Source: Serinicoccus profundi
Lineage (GTDB): Bacteria > Actinomycetota > Actinomycetes > Actinomycetales > Dermatophilaceae
Reading direction: 5' to 3'
Length of the DNA: 64,000 bases
NCBI RefSeq assembly: GCF_008001015.1
Contig: NZ_CP042862.1
Span: forward strand, 2,542,001-2,606,000
The notes under the pieces: model-generated
Database searches by the model: none
What the model was told of the DNA's origin: nothing
The model's input: the letters and a program-made list of their open reading frames with translations, nothing else
Translations under genes and position numbers: made by a program
Shown: positions 50,429-59,399 of the stretch, in pieces
Layout of the letters: every line of letters begins with the position of its first letter
How positions within the stretch are numbered: the stretch's first letter is position 1

Positions 50429-52336
50429 TTGCCTATTGACATGTCTTCCACTCCACTGCACCAGCTCGAGCGCGTCGTCATCCGCTTCGCCGGGGACTCC
50501 GGTGACGGTATGCAGCTCACCGGCGACCGCTTCACCTCCGACACCGCGGCGCTCGGCAACGACCTGTCGACCCTGCCCAACTTCCCGGCCGAGATCCGCG
50601 CGCCCCAGGGCACGCTGCCGGGCGTCAGCAGCTTCCAGGTCCACTTCGCCGACCACGACATCGCGACCCCCGGTGATGCTCCCGACGTCCTCGTGGCGAT
50701 GAACCCGGCGGCGCTCAAGGCCAACCTGCCCGACCTCCCGCGGGGCGCCACGGTCATCGTCAACTCCGACGAGTTCAGCAAGCGCAACCTCGCCAAGGTC
50801 GGGTATGCCGTGAACCCCCTGGAGGACGACTCGCTGTCGGACGCGGGCTACCACGTGCACGCGCTGCCGCTGACCTCGATGACGGTCGAGGCGCTGGCCG
50901 ACATCGACGGCCTCACCCGCAAGGAGAAGGAGCGGGCCAAGAACATGCTGGCCCTGGGCCTGCTGTCCTGGCTCTACTCCCGCGACACCGCCTCCACCGA
51001 GGCCTTCCTGCGCGCGAAGTTCTCCCGCGCCCCGGAGATCCTCGAGGCCAACCTCACCGCGCTGCGCACCGGGCACGCCTACGGCGAGACGACGGAGGAC
51101 TTCGCGGTCCGCTACCAGGTCGCACCGGCCCCGATGACACCCGGGACCTACCGCACCATCACCGGCAACCAGGCGCTGGCCCTCGGACTCGTCGCGTCGG
51201 CATACCGCACGGGCCTGCCGTTGGTGCTCGGGTCCTACCCCATCACCCCCGCCTCCGACGTGCTCCACCAGCTGTCCGCGCTCAAGGCGCACGGGGTCAC
51301 GACGCTGCAGGCCGAGGACGAGATCGCCGCGGTCGGTATGGCGCTCGGCGCCAGCTTCGGCGGGTCGCTGGGCGTGACGACCACCTCCGGGCCTGGCCTC
51401 GCGCTCAAGAGCGAGACAATCGGCCTCGCGGTCGCCACCGAGCTGCCGCTGCTCATCATCGACATCCAGCGCGGCGGGCCCTCCACGGGGCTGCCGACGA
51501 AGACCGAGCAGGCCGACCTGCTGCAGGCCCTGCACGGCCGCAACGGCGAGTCCCCGGTCGCGGTCGTCGCGGCGCAGTCCCCGACCGACTGCTTCGACGC
51601 GGCGCTGGAGGCCGTGCGGATCGCGACGACCTACCGCACCCCGGTGATCCTGCTCTCCGACGGCTACCTCGGCAACGGCTCCGAGCCATGGCAGATCCCC
51701 GCCGCCGCGACCCTGCCCGACCTCACCGTCGAGCACGCCACCGAGCCCAACGCGACGGATGAGTCCGGCGAGCCGGTCTTCCACCCCTACCTGAGGGACG
51801 AGACGACGCTGGCGCGGCCCTGGGCGGTCCCCGGCACCCCCGGCCTCGAGCACCGGATCGGCGGCATCGAGAAGGCCGACGTCACCGGCAACATCTCCTA
51901 CGACCCCGCCAACCACGACCGGATGGTGCGACTGCGCCAGGCCAAGATCGAGGCGATCGCCGACTCCATACCCCCGCTGGAGGTGGACGACCCCAGCGGC
52001 GAGGCGCGCGTGCTCGTCCTCGGCTGGGGCTCGACGTACGGCCCCATCGCGGCCGCGACCCGCCTGGTGCGCGCGACCGGCGCCAAGGTCGCCCGCGCCC
52101 ACCTGCGCCACCTCAACCCCTTCCCCGCCGACCTCGGTGACGTGCTGCGCCGCTACGACCGGGTCGTGCTGCCGGAGATGAACCTCGGCCAGCTCGCGCT
52201 GCTGCTGCGCGGCACCTACCTCGTCGACGTCCGCAGCCACACCCAGGTGCGCGGGCTGCCCTTCACCGCGGGCGAGCTGGCCCAGGTGATCCACGAGAAC
52301 CTCATGGAGGTCCAGCACCAGGAGGTGACCCGATGA
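50429..52336 (+). CDS. korA: 2-oxoacid:acceptor oxidoreductase, alpha subunit (KorA)
   Basis: 635 residues, the fused gamma/alpha form. FAGDSGDGMQLTG opens the gamma domain (about 1-190), and the alpha domain carries TGNQALALGLVASAYRTGLPLVLGSYPITPASDVLH (key YPITPAS) and TTSGPGLALKSE. With KorB it oxidises 2-oxoglutarate to succinyl-CoA and reduces ferredoxin, an alternative to NAD-dependent 2-oxoglutarate dehydrogenase. The start is TTG 50429 with AGGGGAGAG five bases upstream; ATG 50441 is possible but further from the ribosome binding site. Overlaps korB by four bases. Confidence 0.93.
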   Translation: MPIDMSSTPLHQLERVVIRFAGDSGDGMQLTGDRFTSDTAALGNDLSTLPNFPAEIRAPQGTLPGVSSFQVHFADHDIATPGDAPDVLVAMNPAALKANLPDLPRGATVIVNSDEFSKRNLAKVGYAVNPLEDDSLSDAGYHVHALPLTSMTVEALADIDGLTRKEKERAKNMLALGLLSWLYSRDTASTEAFLRAKFSRAPEILEANLTALRTGHAYGETTEDFAVRYQVAPAPMTPGTYRTITGNQALALGLVASAYRTGLPLVLGSYPITPASDVLHQLSALKAHGVTTLQAEDEIAAVGMALGASFGGSLGVTTTSGPGLALKSETIGLAVATELPLLIIDIQRGGPSTGLPTKTEQADLLQALHGRNGESPVAVVAAQSPTDCFDAALEAVRIATTYRTPVILLSDGYLGNGSEPWQIPAAATLPDLTVEHATEPNATDESGEPVFHPYLRDETTLARPWAVPGTPGLEHRIGGIEKADVTGNISYDPANHDRMVRLRQAKIEAIADSIPPLEVDDPSGEARVLVLGWGSTYGPIAAATRLVRATGAKVARAHLRHLNPFPADLGDVLRRYDRVVLPEMNLGQLALLLRGTYLVDVRSHTQVRGLPFTAGELAQVIHENLMEVQHQEVTR

Positions 52337-53544
52337 GCACCGACCTCGGTCTTCCCGTCCGTCTCGGCACCGACGGCGTGCCCACGCTCGACGCAGGCGA
52401 GAAGCAGACCAAGAAGGACTTCACCTCCGACCAGGAGGTCCGCTGGTGCCCCGGGTGCGGTGACTACGCCGTGCTCGCGTCCGTGCAGAGCTTCCTGCCC
52501 GACCTCGGGCTGCGCCGGGAGAACATCGTCTTCGTCTCGGGCATCGGCTGCTCCAGCCGCTTCCCCTACTACCTCGACACCTACGGCATGCACTCCATCC
52601 ACGGGCGTGCGCCGGCCATCGCCACCGGCCTGGCGACCGCACGGGAGGACCTGTCGGTCTGGGTCGTCACCGGTGACGGCGACGCGCTGTCGATCGGCGG
52701 CAACCACCTCATCCACGCGATGCGGCGCAACGTCAACCTCACGATCCTGCTGTTCAACAACAAGATCTACGGTCTGACCAAGGGGCAGTACTCCCCCACC
52801 TCCGACGTGGGCGCGGTGACCAAGTCGACCCCGGCCGGATCGGTGGACCACCCCTTCAACCCGGTGTCGCTGGCCCTGGGCTCGGAGGCCACCTTCGTGG
52901 CCCGGACCATGGACTCCGACCGCGCGCACCTCACCGAGGTGCTCAAGGCGGCGGCCGCCCACCGCGGCACGTCGCTGGTCGAGATCTACCAGAACTGCCC
53001 GATCTTCAACGACGGCGCCTTCCAGCTGCTCAAGGACCGTGACGAGGCCACCGGCCGGGTCGCCCATCTGAGGGCCGGTGAGCCGGTGCGGATCGGCGCC
53101 GAGGGCAGCCCGGAGGCCAAGGTCGTCGTCCGCGACCCGGACGGCCACCTCCAGGTGGTGCCCGAGCAGGAGGTGCCGGAGGGGCATACCGTCGTGGTGC
53201 ACGACCCGTCCGCGCCGGACCCGACGGCGGCGTTCGCGCTGTCGCGGCTCGACGACCCGAGCATGCAGACCGTCCCGATGGGCATCTTCCGCCAGGTGGA
53301 CCGCCCGACCTACGACGACGGGGTGCGGGCGCAGGTCGATCAGGCCTCGGCCGGCACCACCCGCGACGAGACCTCCCTCGACGGTTTGCTGCGCGGTCGC
53401 GACACCTGGACCGTCGACGGCACCCGACCCGGCCAGGTCGAGCAGCTGCTCGAGGGCGAGACCACCGCGGGACCGACGGCGGCCGCCGGTGAGGTGCTCG
53501 CCGAGGAGGGCGAGGAGGTCTACGAGGGTGAGGGCACGCCGTAG
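52333..53544 (+). CDS. korB: 2-oxoacid:acceptor oxidoreductase, beta subunit (KorB)
   Basis: 403 residues. WCPGCGD and GIGCSSRFPYYL carry the Cys that bind a [4Fe-4S] cluster, GDGDALSIGGNHLIHA with LTILLFNN is the thiamine-diphosphate motif and TKGQYSPTS follows. The C-terminal extension (after about 300, acidic) is longer than in the basic form. It pairs with korA in one transcript. The stop codon TAG forms part of the -10 box of rarD. Confidence 0.94.
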   Translation: MSTDLGLPVRLGTDGVPTLDAGEKQTKKDFTSDQEVRWCPGCGDYAVLASVQSFLPDLGLRRENIVFVSGIGCSSRFPYYLDTYGMHSIHGRAPAIATGLATAREDLSVWVVTGDGDALSIGGNHLIHAMRRNVNLTILLFNNKIYGLTKGQYSPTSDVGAVTKSTPAGSVDHPFNPVSLALGSEATFVARTMDSDRAHLTEVLKAAAAHRGTSLVEIYQNCPIFNDGAFQLLKDRDEATGRVAHLRAGEPVRIGAEGSPEAKVVVRDPDGHLQVVPEQEVPEGHTVVVHDPSAPDPTAAFALSRLDDPSMQTVPMGIFRQVDRPTYDDGVRAQVDQASAGTTRDETSLDGLLRGRDTWTVDGTRPGQVEQLLEGETTAGPTAAAGEVLAEEGEEVYEGEGTP

Positions 53545-53547
53545 GAT
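53542..53547 (+). promoter_or_regulatory. -10 box (TAGGAT) of rarD, overlapping the korB stop codon
   Basis: TAGGAT begins with the korB stop codon (53542-53544) and ends six bases before the GTG at 53554. A leaderless promoter is inferred. Confidence 0.45.
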
Positions 53548-53553
53548 GAGGCG

Positions 53554-54525
53554 GTGACGGACGAGGCCGAGCGCAGGCGCCAGCACGGCACCACCTACGG
53601 CTTCCTCGCCTACCTCCTCTGGGGCGCGTTCCCGCTCTACTTCGCCACCCTCCGCCCGGCGGGGCCGTGGGAGATCGTGGCCCACCGCATCGTGTGGACG
53701 CTGGTGCTGTGCCTGGCGGTCCTGCTCATCACCCGCGACCTGCGCTGGATGGTCGACCTGGCCCGCTCGCCCCGCCGGCTGGGCGGCGTCATGCTCGCCG
53801 GTCTGCTCATCGCCGCCAACTGGGGCATCTACACGTATGCCGTGCTCACGGGGCACGTGACGGAGGCGGCGCTCGGCTACTTCCTCAACCCGTTGGTGAC
53901 GGTCGCGCTCGGCGTCGTCATCCTGCGTGAACGCCTCCGGCGGCTGCAGTGGATCGCCGTCGCGATCGGAGCGGTGGCTGCGGTCTACCTCACCGTGGAC
54001 TACGGGTCACCGCCGTGGATCAGCCTGGCCCTGGCCTGCTCGTTCGCGACCTACAGCCTGCTCAAGAACCGGCTGGGGGTCTCGCTCAGCCCGCTGCGCT
54101 CCCTCATGGGCGAGACCGCGACCGTGCTGCCCCTCGCGCTGCTCATCCTGTGGTGGCTGGACCGGTCGGACGCGACGACCTGGGTCGGTCACGGCGGGCT
54201 GCATACCGTGCTGCTGATGTCGACCGGCATCGCCACCGCGGTCCCGCTGCTGCTCTTCGCGGCAGCCGCGAGCCGGGTCCCGCTGTCGACGATCGGTCTG
54301 CTGCAGTTCCTCACGCCGTTCCTGCAGCTCATGACCGGGGTGCTGCTGCTCGGCGAGACCGTCCCCGCCTCCCGTTGGGTGGGTTTCGCCCTCGTCTGGC
54401 TCGCGCTCGTCGTCCTCTCGGCCGACATGGTGCGGCAGGTCCGCCGCTCCCGCCGTGCCCGCCGTGCCCGGGCGATGGACGCGCAGGACGAACGCTCGGA
54501 CCTGGCGGATCCCGCCCCCTGCTAA
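53554..54525 (+). CDS. rarD: EamA-family transporter RarD
   Basis: 323 residues, about ten membrane helices. GFLAYLLWGAFPLYFATLRPAGPWEIVAHRIVWTL (key W-G-x-FP-Y and E-x2-AHRI-W) is the RarD signature. Substrate is not established; related proteins export small metabolites. Start GTG 53554. The basic C-terminal tail (RRSRRARRARAMDAQDE) is cytoplasmic. A repeat array begins five bases after the stop. Confidence 0.9.
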   Translation: MTDEAERRRQHGTTYGFLAYLLWGAFPLYFATLRPAGPWEIVAHRIVWTLVLCLAVLLITRDLRWMVDLARSPRRLGGVMLAGLLIAANWGIYTYAVLTGHVTEAALGYFLNPLVTVALGVVILRERLRRLQWIAVAIGAVAAVYLTVDYGSPPWISLALACSFATYSLLKNRLGVSLSPLRSLMGETATVLPLALLILWWLDRSDATTWVGHGGLHTVLLMSTGIATAVPLLLFAAAASRVPLSTIGLLQFLTPFLQLMTGVLLLGETVPASRWVGFALVWLALVVLSADMVRQVRRSRRARRARAMDAQDERSDLADPAPC

Positions 54526-54529
54526 GACC

Positions 54530-54686
54530 CACCGAGCGCCGCAGATGGTCGCCCTACGACCCACCGAGCGCCGCACATGGTTGTCCAAGCCCCTCGATGA
54601 CAACCATCCACGACGCTCGGTGGCGGGTGAGACAACCATCTGCGACGCTCGGTAAGGGGAAACACAACCATCTGCGACGCTCGGTG
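54530..54686. repeat. Inverted array of five core repeats, 32-bp period
   Basis: Forward copies start at 54530 and 54562 (CACCGAGCGCCGCAGATGGT and one-base variant). Reverse copies start at 54603 (ACCATCCACGACGCTCGGTG), 54635 and 54667, each 32 bp apart. The centre is 21 bp. The same core as at 43476 and in the htdX-like gene. It fills most of the 217-bp gap before the TetR gene. Confidence 0.96.
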
Positions 54687-54708
54687 ATGGGGTGCACGTC
54701 GTGCAATT

Positions 54709-54736
54709 TTGCACACTGTGCATCTATTTGTATGCT
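54709..54736 (+). promoter_or_regulatory. Promoter of the tetR at 54743 with palindromic operator
   Basis: -35 TTGCAC (54709-54714) and -10 TATGCT (54731-54736), 16-bp spacer, end six bases before the GTG at 54743. The perfect palindrome TGCACA-C-TGTGCA (54710-54722) overlaps the -35 and spacer. Autorepression by the TetR protein is inferred. Confidence 0.6.
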
Positions 54737-54742
54737 CAGATC

Positions 54743-55447
54743 GTGCCCACGTCCCGTGTTCCTCCTGACTCTCCCGCGTTCCCCGTTCCTCCCGTCGCCC
54801 CCGCATCCCACGCCGCCACTGCGGCCGCGACCGCTCCCGGGCGCCGCGAGCTCAACAAGGCGCGGACCTCCGAGTCGATCGTCAGTGCCCTGCGCGAGCT
54901 CGTGGGTGAGACCCCGGCGGAGGACATCACGGTCGAGCAGGTGGCGGAGCGGGCCGGCATCTCCCGGCGCACGTTCTTCAACTACTTCGGCAGCATCTCC
55001 GCGGTGCTCAGCGCCGTCTTCGCCGGTCACGCCACCGCGATGATCGCGCAGCTGGATGCCGAGGAGCTCAGCCACGACCCGGTCGCCGCGCTGCGCCGGC
55101 TGGTCCGGACCGAGGGGATCCCCGCGGACTTCCTCGGCTGGCTCGCGGCCCTCAACTGCCACGGTCAGGCAACCGACGGGCGCGTGCTGCTCGAGCGCAG
55201 CGTGTGGGCCGACATGGCGGACTGGTTGCGCGAGCAGCTGCATACCCTCCGGCCGGGCGCGGACCCGCTCTTCGTCGCCACCCTCGCCTCCTCCGTCATG
55301 AGCTGCTTCCAGGCCGCCGAAGAGGCGTGGATCGACGATCCGGACCGCCCGGCAGCACTCTCCCCCGACGACATCACCAGCTTCCACCACCACCTCGACC
55401 GCGCCCTGGGCCTGCTGGCCACGGGCTGGCGGTCCACCACCGCCTGA
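54743..55447 (+). CDS. TetR family regulator
   Basis: 234 residues. After a Pro/Ala-rich N-terminal tail comes the TetR helix-turn-helix (QVAERAGISRRTFFNYFGS), then a ligand domain. GTG 54743 is selected because its -10 box is six bases upstream; an earlier GTG at 54692 lies within the promoter and repeat region. It is followed after 20 bases by the MMPL exporter and probably controls it. Confidence 0.87.
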   Translation: MPTSRVPPDSPAFPVPPVAPASHAATAAATAPGRRELNKARTSESIVSALRELVGETPAEDITVEQVAERAGISRRTFFNYFGSISAVLSAVFAGHATAMIAQLDAEELSHDPVAALRRLVRTEGIPADFLGWLAALNCHGQATDGRVLLERSVWADMADWLREQLHTLRPGADPLFVATLASSVMSCFQAAEEAWIDDPDRPAALSPDDITSFHHHLDRALGLLATGWRSTTA

Positions 55448-55467
55448 ACCCCCTGAGAGGACCTCCC

Positions 55468-58257
55468 GTGGCTACCCTTCTCCACCGCCTGGGGCGCTGG
55501 TGCGCCCACCACCGGTTCACCGTCGTCGGCCTGTGGGCCGCGCTGCTGGCCCTGACGATCACCGGCATGCTCGCCTTCGCCAAGCCGCTGTCCAACGAGT
55601 TCTCCATCCCCGGCAGCCGCTTCGAAGCCGTCCTGGAGACCCTGCAGGAGGAGATCCCCGAGGCGGCCGGCACGACCGGCACGGTGGTCTTCCGCAGCGA
55701 GGACGGCTTCACCGACGCCCAGCGGGGGGCCGTCGCCGACGCCGTCGCGCAGTGGGAGGAGCTGGACGGCGTCACCGCCGTCGACCCCTTCGAGGCCCAG
55801 GACCAGCTGGACGCCACCGAGGGGGACCTCGCGGACGGACGCGCCGAGCTCGAGGACGGAGCCCAGCAGGTCGAGGACGGCCGCGCCGAGCTCGAGCAGG
55901 GCCGCGCCGATCTCGACCAGGCCCGTCAGGAGCTGACCGATGGGCGGGCCGAGCTCGAGGCGGGTCAGGAGGAGCTCGACGCGCAGGCCGCGACCCTGGA
56001 GCAGTCCCAGACCGAGCTGGACACCCAGCTGCAGCAGCTCGAGGCGGGCGTCGCCGCAGGCCAGGTGCCCCCTGCCGCCGAGCAGCAGGCCCGCGCGGAG
56101 ATCGCCGCCGGTCAGGCGCAGATCGACGCCGGCCGGCAGCAGCTGGACGCAGCACAGGCCGAGATCGACGCGGGCGTGGAGCAGCTCGAGGCCGGTGAGG
56201 AGGAGATCGCCACCGGGCAGGCGCAGCTGGAGCAGAGCGCCACCGAGCTCGAGGAGGCCGAGGCCGAGATCGCCCAGGGCGAGACGGACCTCGCCGCGGC
56301 GGCGCGCCTCGCCGAGCTCACCGACGGCTTCCGCGTCGTCGACGCCGACGGCACGACCGCCCTCACGCAGGTCTCCGTCGCCGACGCCGAGGGATTCATC
56401 CCGCCGGAGACCACCGAGGCGATCCAGCGGATCGGCAACGACCTCGAGCAGGAGGGCCTGAGCGTCGACTTCTCCAAGGAGATCACCGACGACCTCTCCA
56501 GCCTGCTCGGCCCGGGCGAGGTCATCGGCCTGGTCATCGCAGCGGTCGTGCTGCTCGTCATGCTCGGCAGCCTCATCGCCGCGGGTCTGCCGATCCTCAT
56601 GGCCCTCATCGGGGTCGGCGTCGGGCTCACCGGGGCACTGGCCCTCACCCCCTTCATCGAGATGCAGTCGATCACCCCCGTCCTGGCCCTCATGCTGGGC
56701 CTGGCCGTCGGCATCGACTACTCGCTCTTCCTCATCAACCGCCACCGCCAGCAACTGCGCCACGGTATGCCGGTCGCGTCCTCGATCGCGCTGGCCGTCG
56801 GCACCTCCGGCAACGCCGTGACCTTCGCCGGGCTCACCGTCATCATCGCCCTGGTCGCGCTGACCCTCACCGGCATCCCCTTCCTCGGGGTGATGGGCCT
56901 CGTGGCGGCCGCGACCGTGGCCATCGCGGTGCTCGTGGCCATCACGTTGACGCCCGCGATGCTCGCCCTCATGGGTGACCGCGTCCTGCCCCGTCGCGAG
57001 CGCGCGGGCAGTCGGCACGGCCGTCACGAGAAGGGGCACGAGGAGCCGGACGACGACACCGGTCGCGGCTGGGCCGCCCGGGTCCAGCGGCACCCGTGGC
57101 TGGCTCTCGTGGGTGTCCTCGCCGTCGTCGGGGCTCTCGCGGTCCCCACGGCCCAGCTGCGCCTGGGCCTGCCGGACGGCGGCAGCGAGCCCGCCGGGTC
57201 CACGGCATACACCACCTACGACACCGTCCGGGAGGAGTTCGGCGCCGGCGCCAACGGCCCGATCCTCGTCGTCGCCGAGCTCGACGAGCCGATCGCCGAG
57301 GGTGACACCGCGCTCTTCACCACCCAGGCCGACCTGGCCGAGGATCTCGCGGCGGTCGAGGGCGTCGTGCAGGTCCTGCCCGCCGGCGTGAACGACGACC
57401 GGGACGTCCTGGCCTTCCGGGTCCAGCCCGAGGGTGGACCGGCCGAGGCCTCCACCGAGGAGCTGGTCGACCGGCTCGGGCCGGCCGTCGAGCAGATCGG
57501 TGAGGACCAGGGCGCGACCCTGGGCCTCACCGGACAGACGGTCGCCAACATCGACGTGTCCGAGCAGCTGGCCGACGCGCTCCCGATCTACCTCGTCGTG
57601 GTCGTCGGGCTCTCCCTCATCCTCCTACTCCTGGTCTTCCGGTCCATCGTCGTGCCCCTCCTCGCGACCGGCGGCTTCCTGCTGAGCATCGGGGCGGCCT
57701 TCGGCGCCGTGGTCGGGGTCTACCAGCTCGGCTTCGCCTCCAGCTTCTTCGGGGTCAACGAGGCCGGTCCGATCCTGTCGTTCCTGCCGATCCTGCTCAT
57801 CGGGATCCTCTTCGGCCTGGCGATGGACTACCAGGTCTTCCTCGTGTCGGCGATGCGCGAGGAGCACGTCCACGGGCGTCCGGCCCGGGAGGCGGTCGTC
57901 ACCGGTTTCAACCACAGTGCGCGGGTGGTGACGGCCGCGGCCATCATCATGGTCTCGGTCTTCGCAGGCTTCGTCTGGGCCCACCTGACGATGGTCCGTC
58001 CGATCGGGCTGGGCCTGGCGGTCGGCGTCCTCGTCGATGCCTTCCTCGTGCGTATGACGCTCACCCCGGCGGTGATGTCACTGCTCGGCGAGCGCGCCTG
58101 GTGGCTCCCCCGCTGGCTCGACCGGATCCTGCCGGACGTCGACGTCGAGGGCTCCAGCCTGGAGCGCAGCCTCGGCGCGTCGGCGGACACGCCTCCGGCA
58201 GGACGCGAGGACGAGCGCGAGGGCGCCCCTCAGGAGGAGCCCGCGCCGAGCCGCTGA
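55468..58257 (+). CDS. MMPL/RND-type transporter with extended periplasmic coiled coil
   Basis: 929 residues, considerably longer than typical MMPL transporters of this type. The first membrane helix (about 20-40) is followed by an unusual helical region (about 113-280) made of repeated A-x-L-E/D-x-G-x-x-Q/E elements (for example RAELEDGAQQVEDGRAELE), then two blocks of six membrane helices. The RND signature GIDYSLFLINRHR and GLAMDYQVFLVSAMREEH in the two halves are the transport-critical Asp-Tyr pairs. Exported substrate unknown (lipids or drugs in relatives). Start GTG 55468 with GAGAGG; co-transcribed with the TetR gene. Confidence 0.9.
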   Translation: MATLLHRLGRWCAHHRFTVVGLWAALLALTITGMLAFAKPLSNEFSIPGSRFEAVLETLQEEIPEAAGTTGTVVFRSEDGFTDAQRGAVADAVAQWEELDGVTAVDPFEAQDQLDATEGDLADGRAELEDGAQQVEDGRAELEQGRADLDQARQELTDGRAELEAGQEELDAQAATLEQSQTELDTQLQQLEAGVAAGQVPPAAEQQARAEIAAGQAQIDAGRQQLDAAQAEIDAGVEQLEAGEEEIATGQAQLEQSATELEEAEAEIAQGETDLAAAARLAELTDGFRVVDADGTTALTQVSVADAEGFIPPETTEAIQRIGNDLEQEGLSVDFSKEITDDLSSLLGPGEVIGLVIAAVVLLVMLGSLIAAGLPILMALIGVGVGLTGALALTPFIEMQSITPVLALMLGLAVGIDYSLFLINRHRQQLRHGMPVASSIALAVGTSGNAVTFAGLTVIIALVALTLTGIPFLGVMGLVAAATVAIAVLVAITLTPAMLALMGDRVLPRRERAGSRHGRHEKGHEEPDDDTGRGWAARVQRHPWLALVGVLAVVGALAVPTAQLRLGLPDGGSEPAGSTAYTTYDTVREEFGAGANGPILVVAELDEPIAEGDTALFTTQADLAEDLAAVEGVVQVLPAGVNDDRDVLAFRVQPEGGPAEASTEELVDRLGPAVEQIGEDQGATLGLTGQTVANIDVSEQLADALPIYLVVVVGLSLILLLLVFRSIVVPLLATGGFLLSIGAAFGAVVGVYQLGFASSFFGVNEAGPILSFLPILLIGILFGLAMDYQVFLVSAMREEHVHGRPAREAVVTGFNHSARVVTAAAIIMVSVFAGFVWAHLTMVRPIGLGLAVGVLVDAFLVRMTLTPAVMSLLGERAWWLPRWLDRILPDVDVEGSSLERSLGASADTPPAGREDEREGAPQEEPAPSR

Positions 58258-59222
58258 CCGGCAGCGCGCAGCAGCGTCCGGGCGCCGACCCTCGCGGCGT
58301 GGTCACCCTCGGTGATCCGCACCGCGAGCCGGCGCCCGTCGCGTTGGTAGACGACGATGCCGGGGCCGCCGCCGTCGGCGATGTATGCGGTGCGGTCCGG
58401 GAGGGCGCGCAGCCCGATCCCGCCCCACCGCAGGGGGTCGAGGTCCTGGACGTCGGCCCCCGCCACGTCCTCCGCCCGGACCGTCGCCACCGTCACCGGG
58501 AGCACGCGGGACCGGATGCGCAGGCCCTCGGAGTCCACCTCGACGAGGACCCTCGACCACAGCAGTGCGAGACCACCGGCGATGGCGCCGGTCAGCAGGA
58601 CGACGACGAGCAGGACCACGCCCTGGTCCAGGACGACGATCCCCACGGCGACGGCCGCGAAGACGGCGAGCAGACCCCACCCCAGCACCTGCATCGTGCG
58701 CGAGGAGACCGGGGAGGTCCACGGCTCGACGGACTCGACGGCCCGTCCACGCACCGCCTGCACCCGGGAGCGCTCCGGCACCAGGTCGGCCAGCTGCTGC
58801 GCGGTCGGCACCCACCGGCCGTGCACGGCATACCCCACGACACCGGCGAGCAGCGCGCCGACCAGTGCCAGCAGGGGCCACCACTCGCGGACGCCGTCGG
58901 CGCCGTCCACCGCCACCCGCCACGCGGTGATGAGGTAGAGCAGGGCCGCGCCCCAGGCCACCCCGGCCACGGCCGAGAGCACCCAGCGCCCCCAGCTCGG
59001 CGGGACCATGCGTCGCGCGATCGAAGCGATGGCGGCCAGCACCGTGCACACCACCGTGGTCGCGATCACCCCGGCGAGGAAGCCCGGGCCGCTCGCGAAG
59101 CCATCGGGCACCCGCCCCGACCAGTGCGTCGGCACGCGGTCCGGCGGCGGCAGGAGGCCGAGGGCGAGCAGCAGCACCGCCAGCGGCAGCATGGCCCAGA
59201 GGCCGGTCAGCGTGCGTCGCAC
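58230..59222 (-). CDS. DUF1648-like membrane protein
   Basis: 330 residues. About six membrane helices are interspersed; the first two enclose PPPDRVPTHWSGRVPDGFASG, which matches the DUF1648 motif. A C-terminal cytoplasmic part contains a PH-like beta domain (RSRVLPVTVATVRAEDV). The family is linked to sigma or membrane homeostasis genes but its function is unknown. Start GTG 59222 has AAGGGA ten bases upstream. Its 3' end overlaps the MMPL stop by 28 bp, convergent. Confidence 0.75.
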   Translation of the reverse strand: MRRTLTGLWAMLPLAVLLLALGLLPPPDRVPTHWSGRVPDGFASGPGFLAGVIATTVVCTVLAAIASIARRMVPPSWGRWVLSAVAGVAWGAALLYLITAWRVAVDGADGVREWWPLLALVGALLAGVVGYAVHGRWVPTAQQLADLVPERSRVQAVRGRAVESVEPWTSPVSSRTMQVLGWGLLAVFAAVAVGIVVLDQGVVLLVVVLLTGAIAGGLALLWSRVLVEVDSEGLRIRSRVLPVTVATVRAEDVAGADVQDLDPLRWGGIGLRALPDRTAYIADGGGPGIVVYQRDGRRLAVRITEGDHAARVGARTLLRAAGQRLGAGSS

Positions 59223-59343
59223 GAGGTCACATCCCTTCCCTGTCGCAGGGTTCCAGCGTAGGCTGCCCGAGCATCGGCAAGGAGTCACCTGACCGATGCG
59301 GCGCGTTCATCTCGATGACGCCGACGGTGAGGATGCGGTCGCC

Positions 59344-59349
59344 TAGGTT
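59344..59349 (+). promoter_or_regulatory. Possible -10 (TAGGTT) of the PhoX gene
   Basis: TAGGTT lies about 50 bases before the ATG at 59400, leaving a leader that includes the GGAAGG ribosome binding site. No convincing PHO-box direct repeats were found between 59223 and 59399. Confidence 0.3.
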
Positions 59350-59399
59350 CGGGGGGTCCTTGGCGATGATCCGTACGGTCCCTCACGGAAGGCACGACC

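Noticed and set aside
59223-59399. PHO box upstream of the PhoX-type gene
   Set aside because: One GTTCAT-like half-site was seen but no direct-repeat partner at the right spacing.
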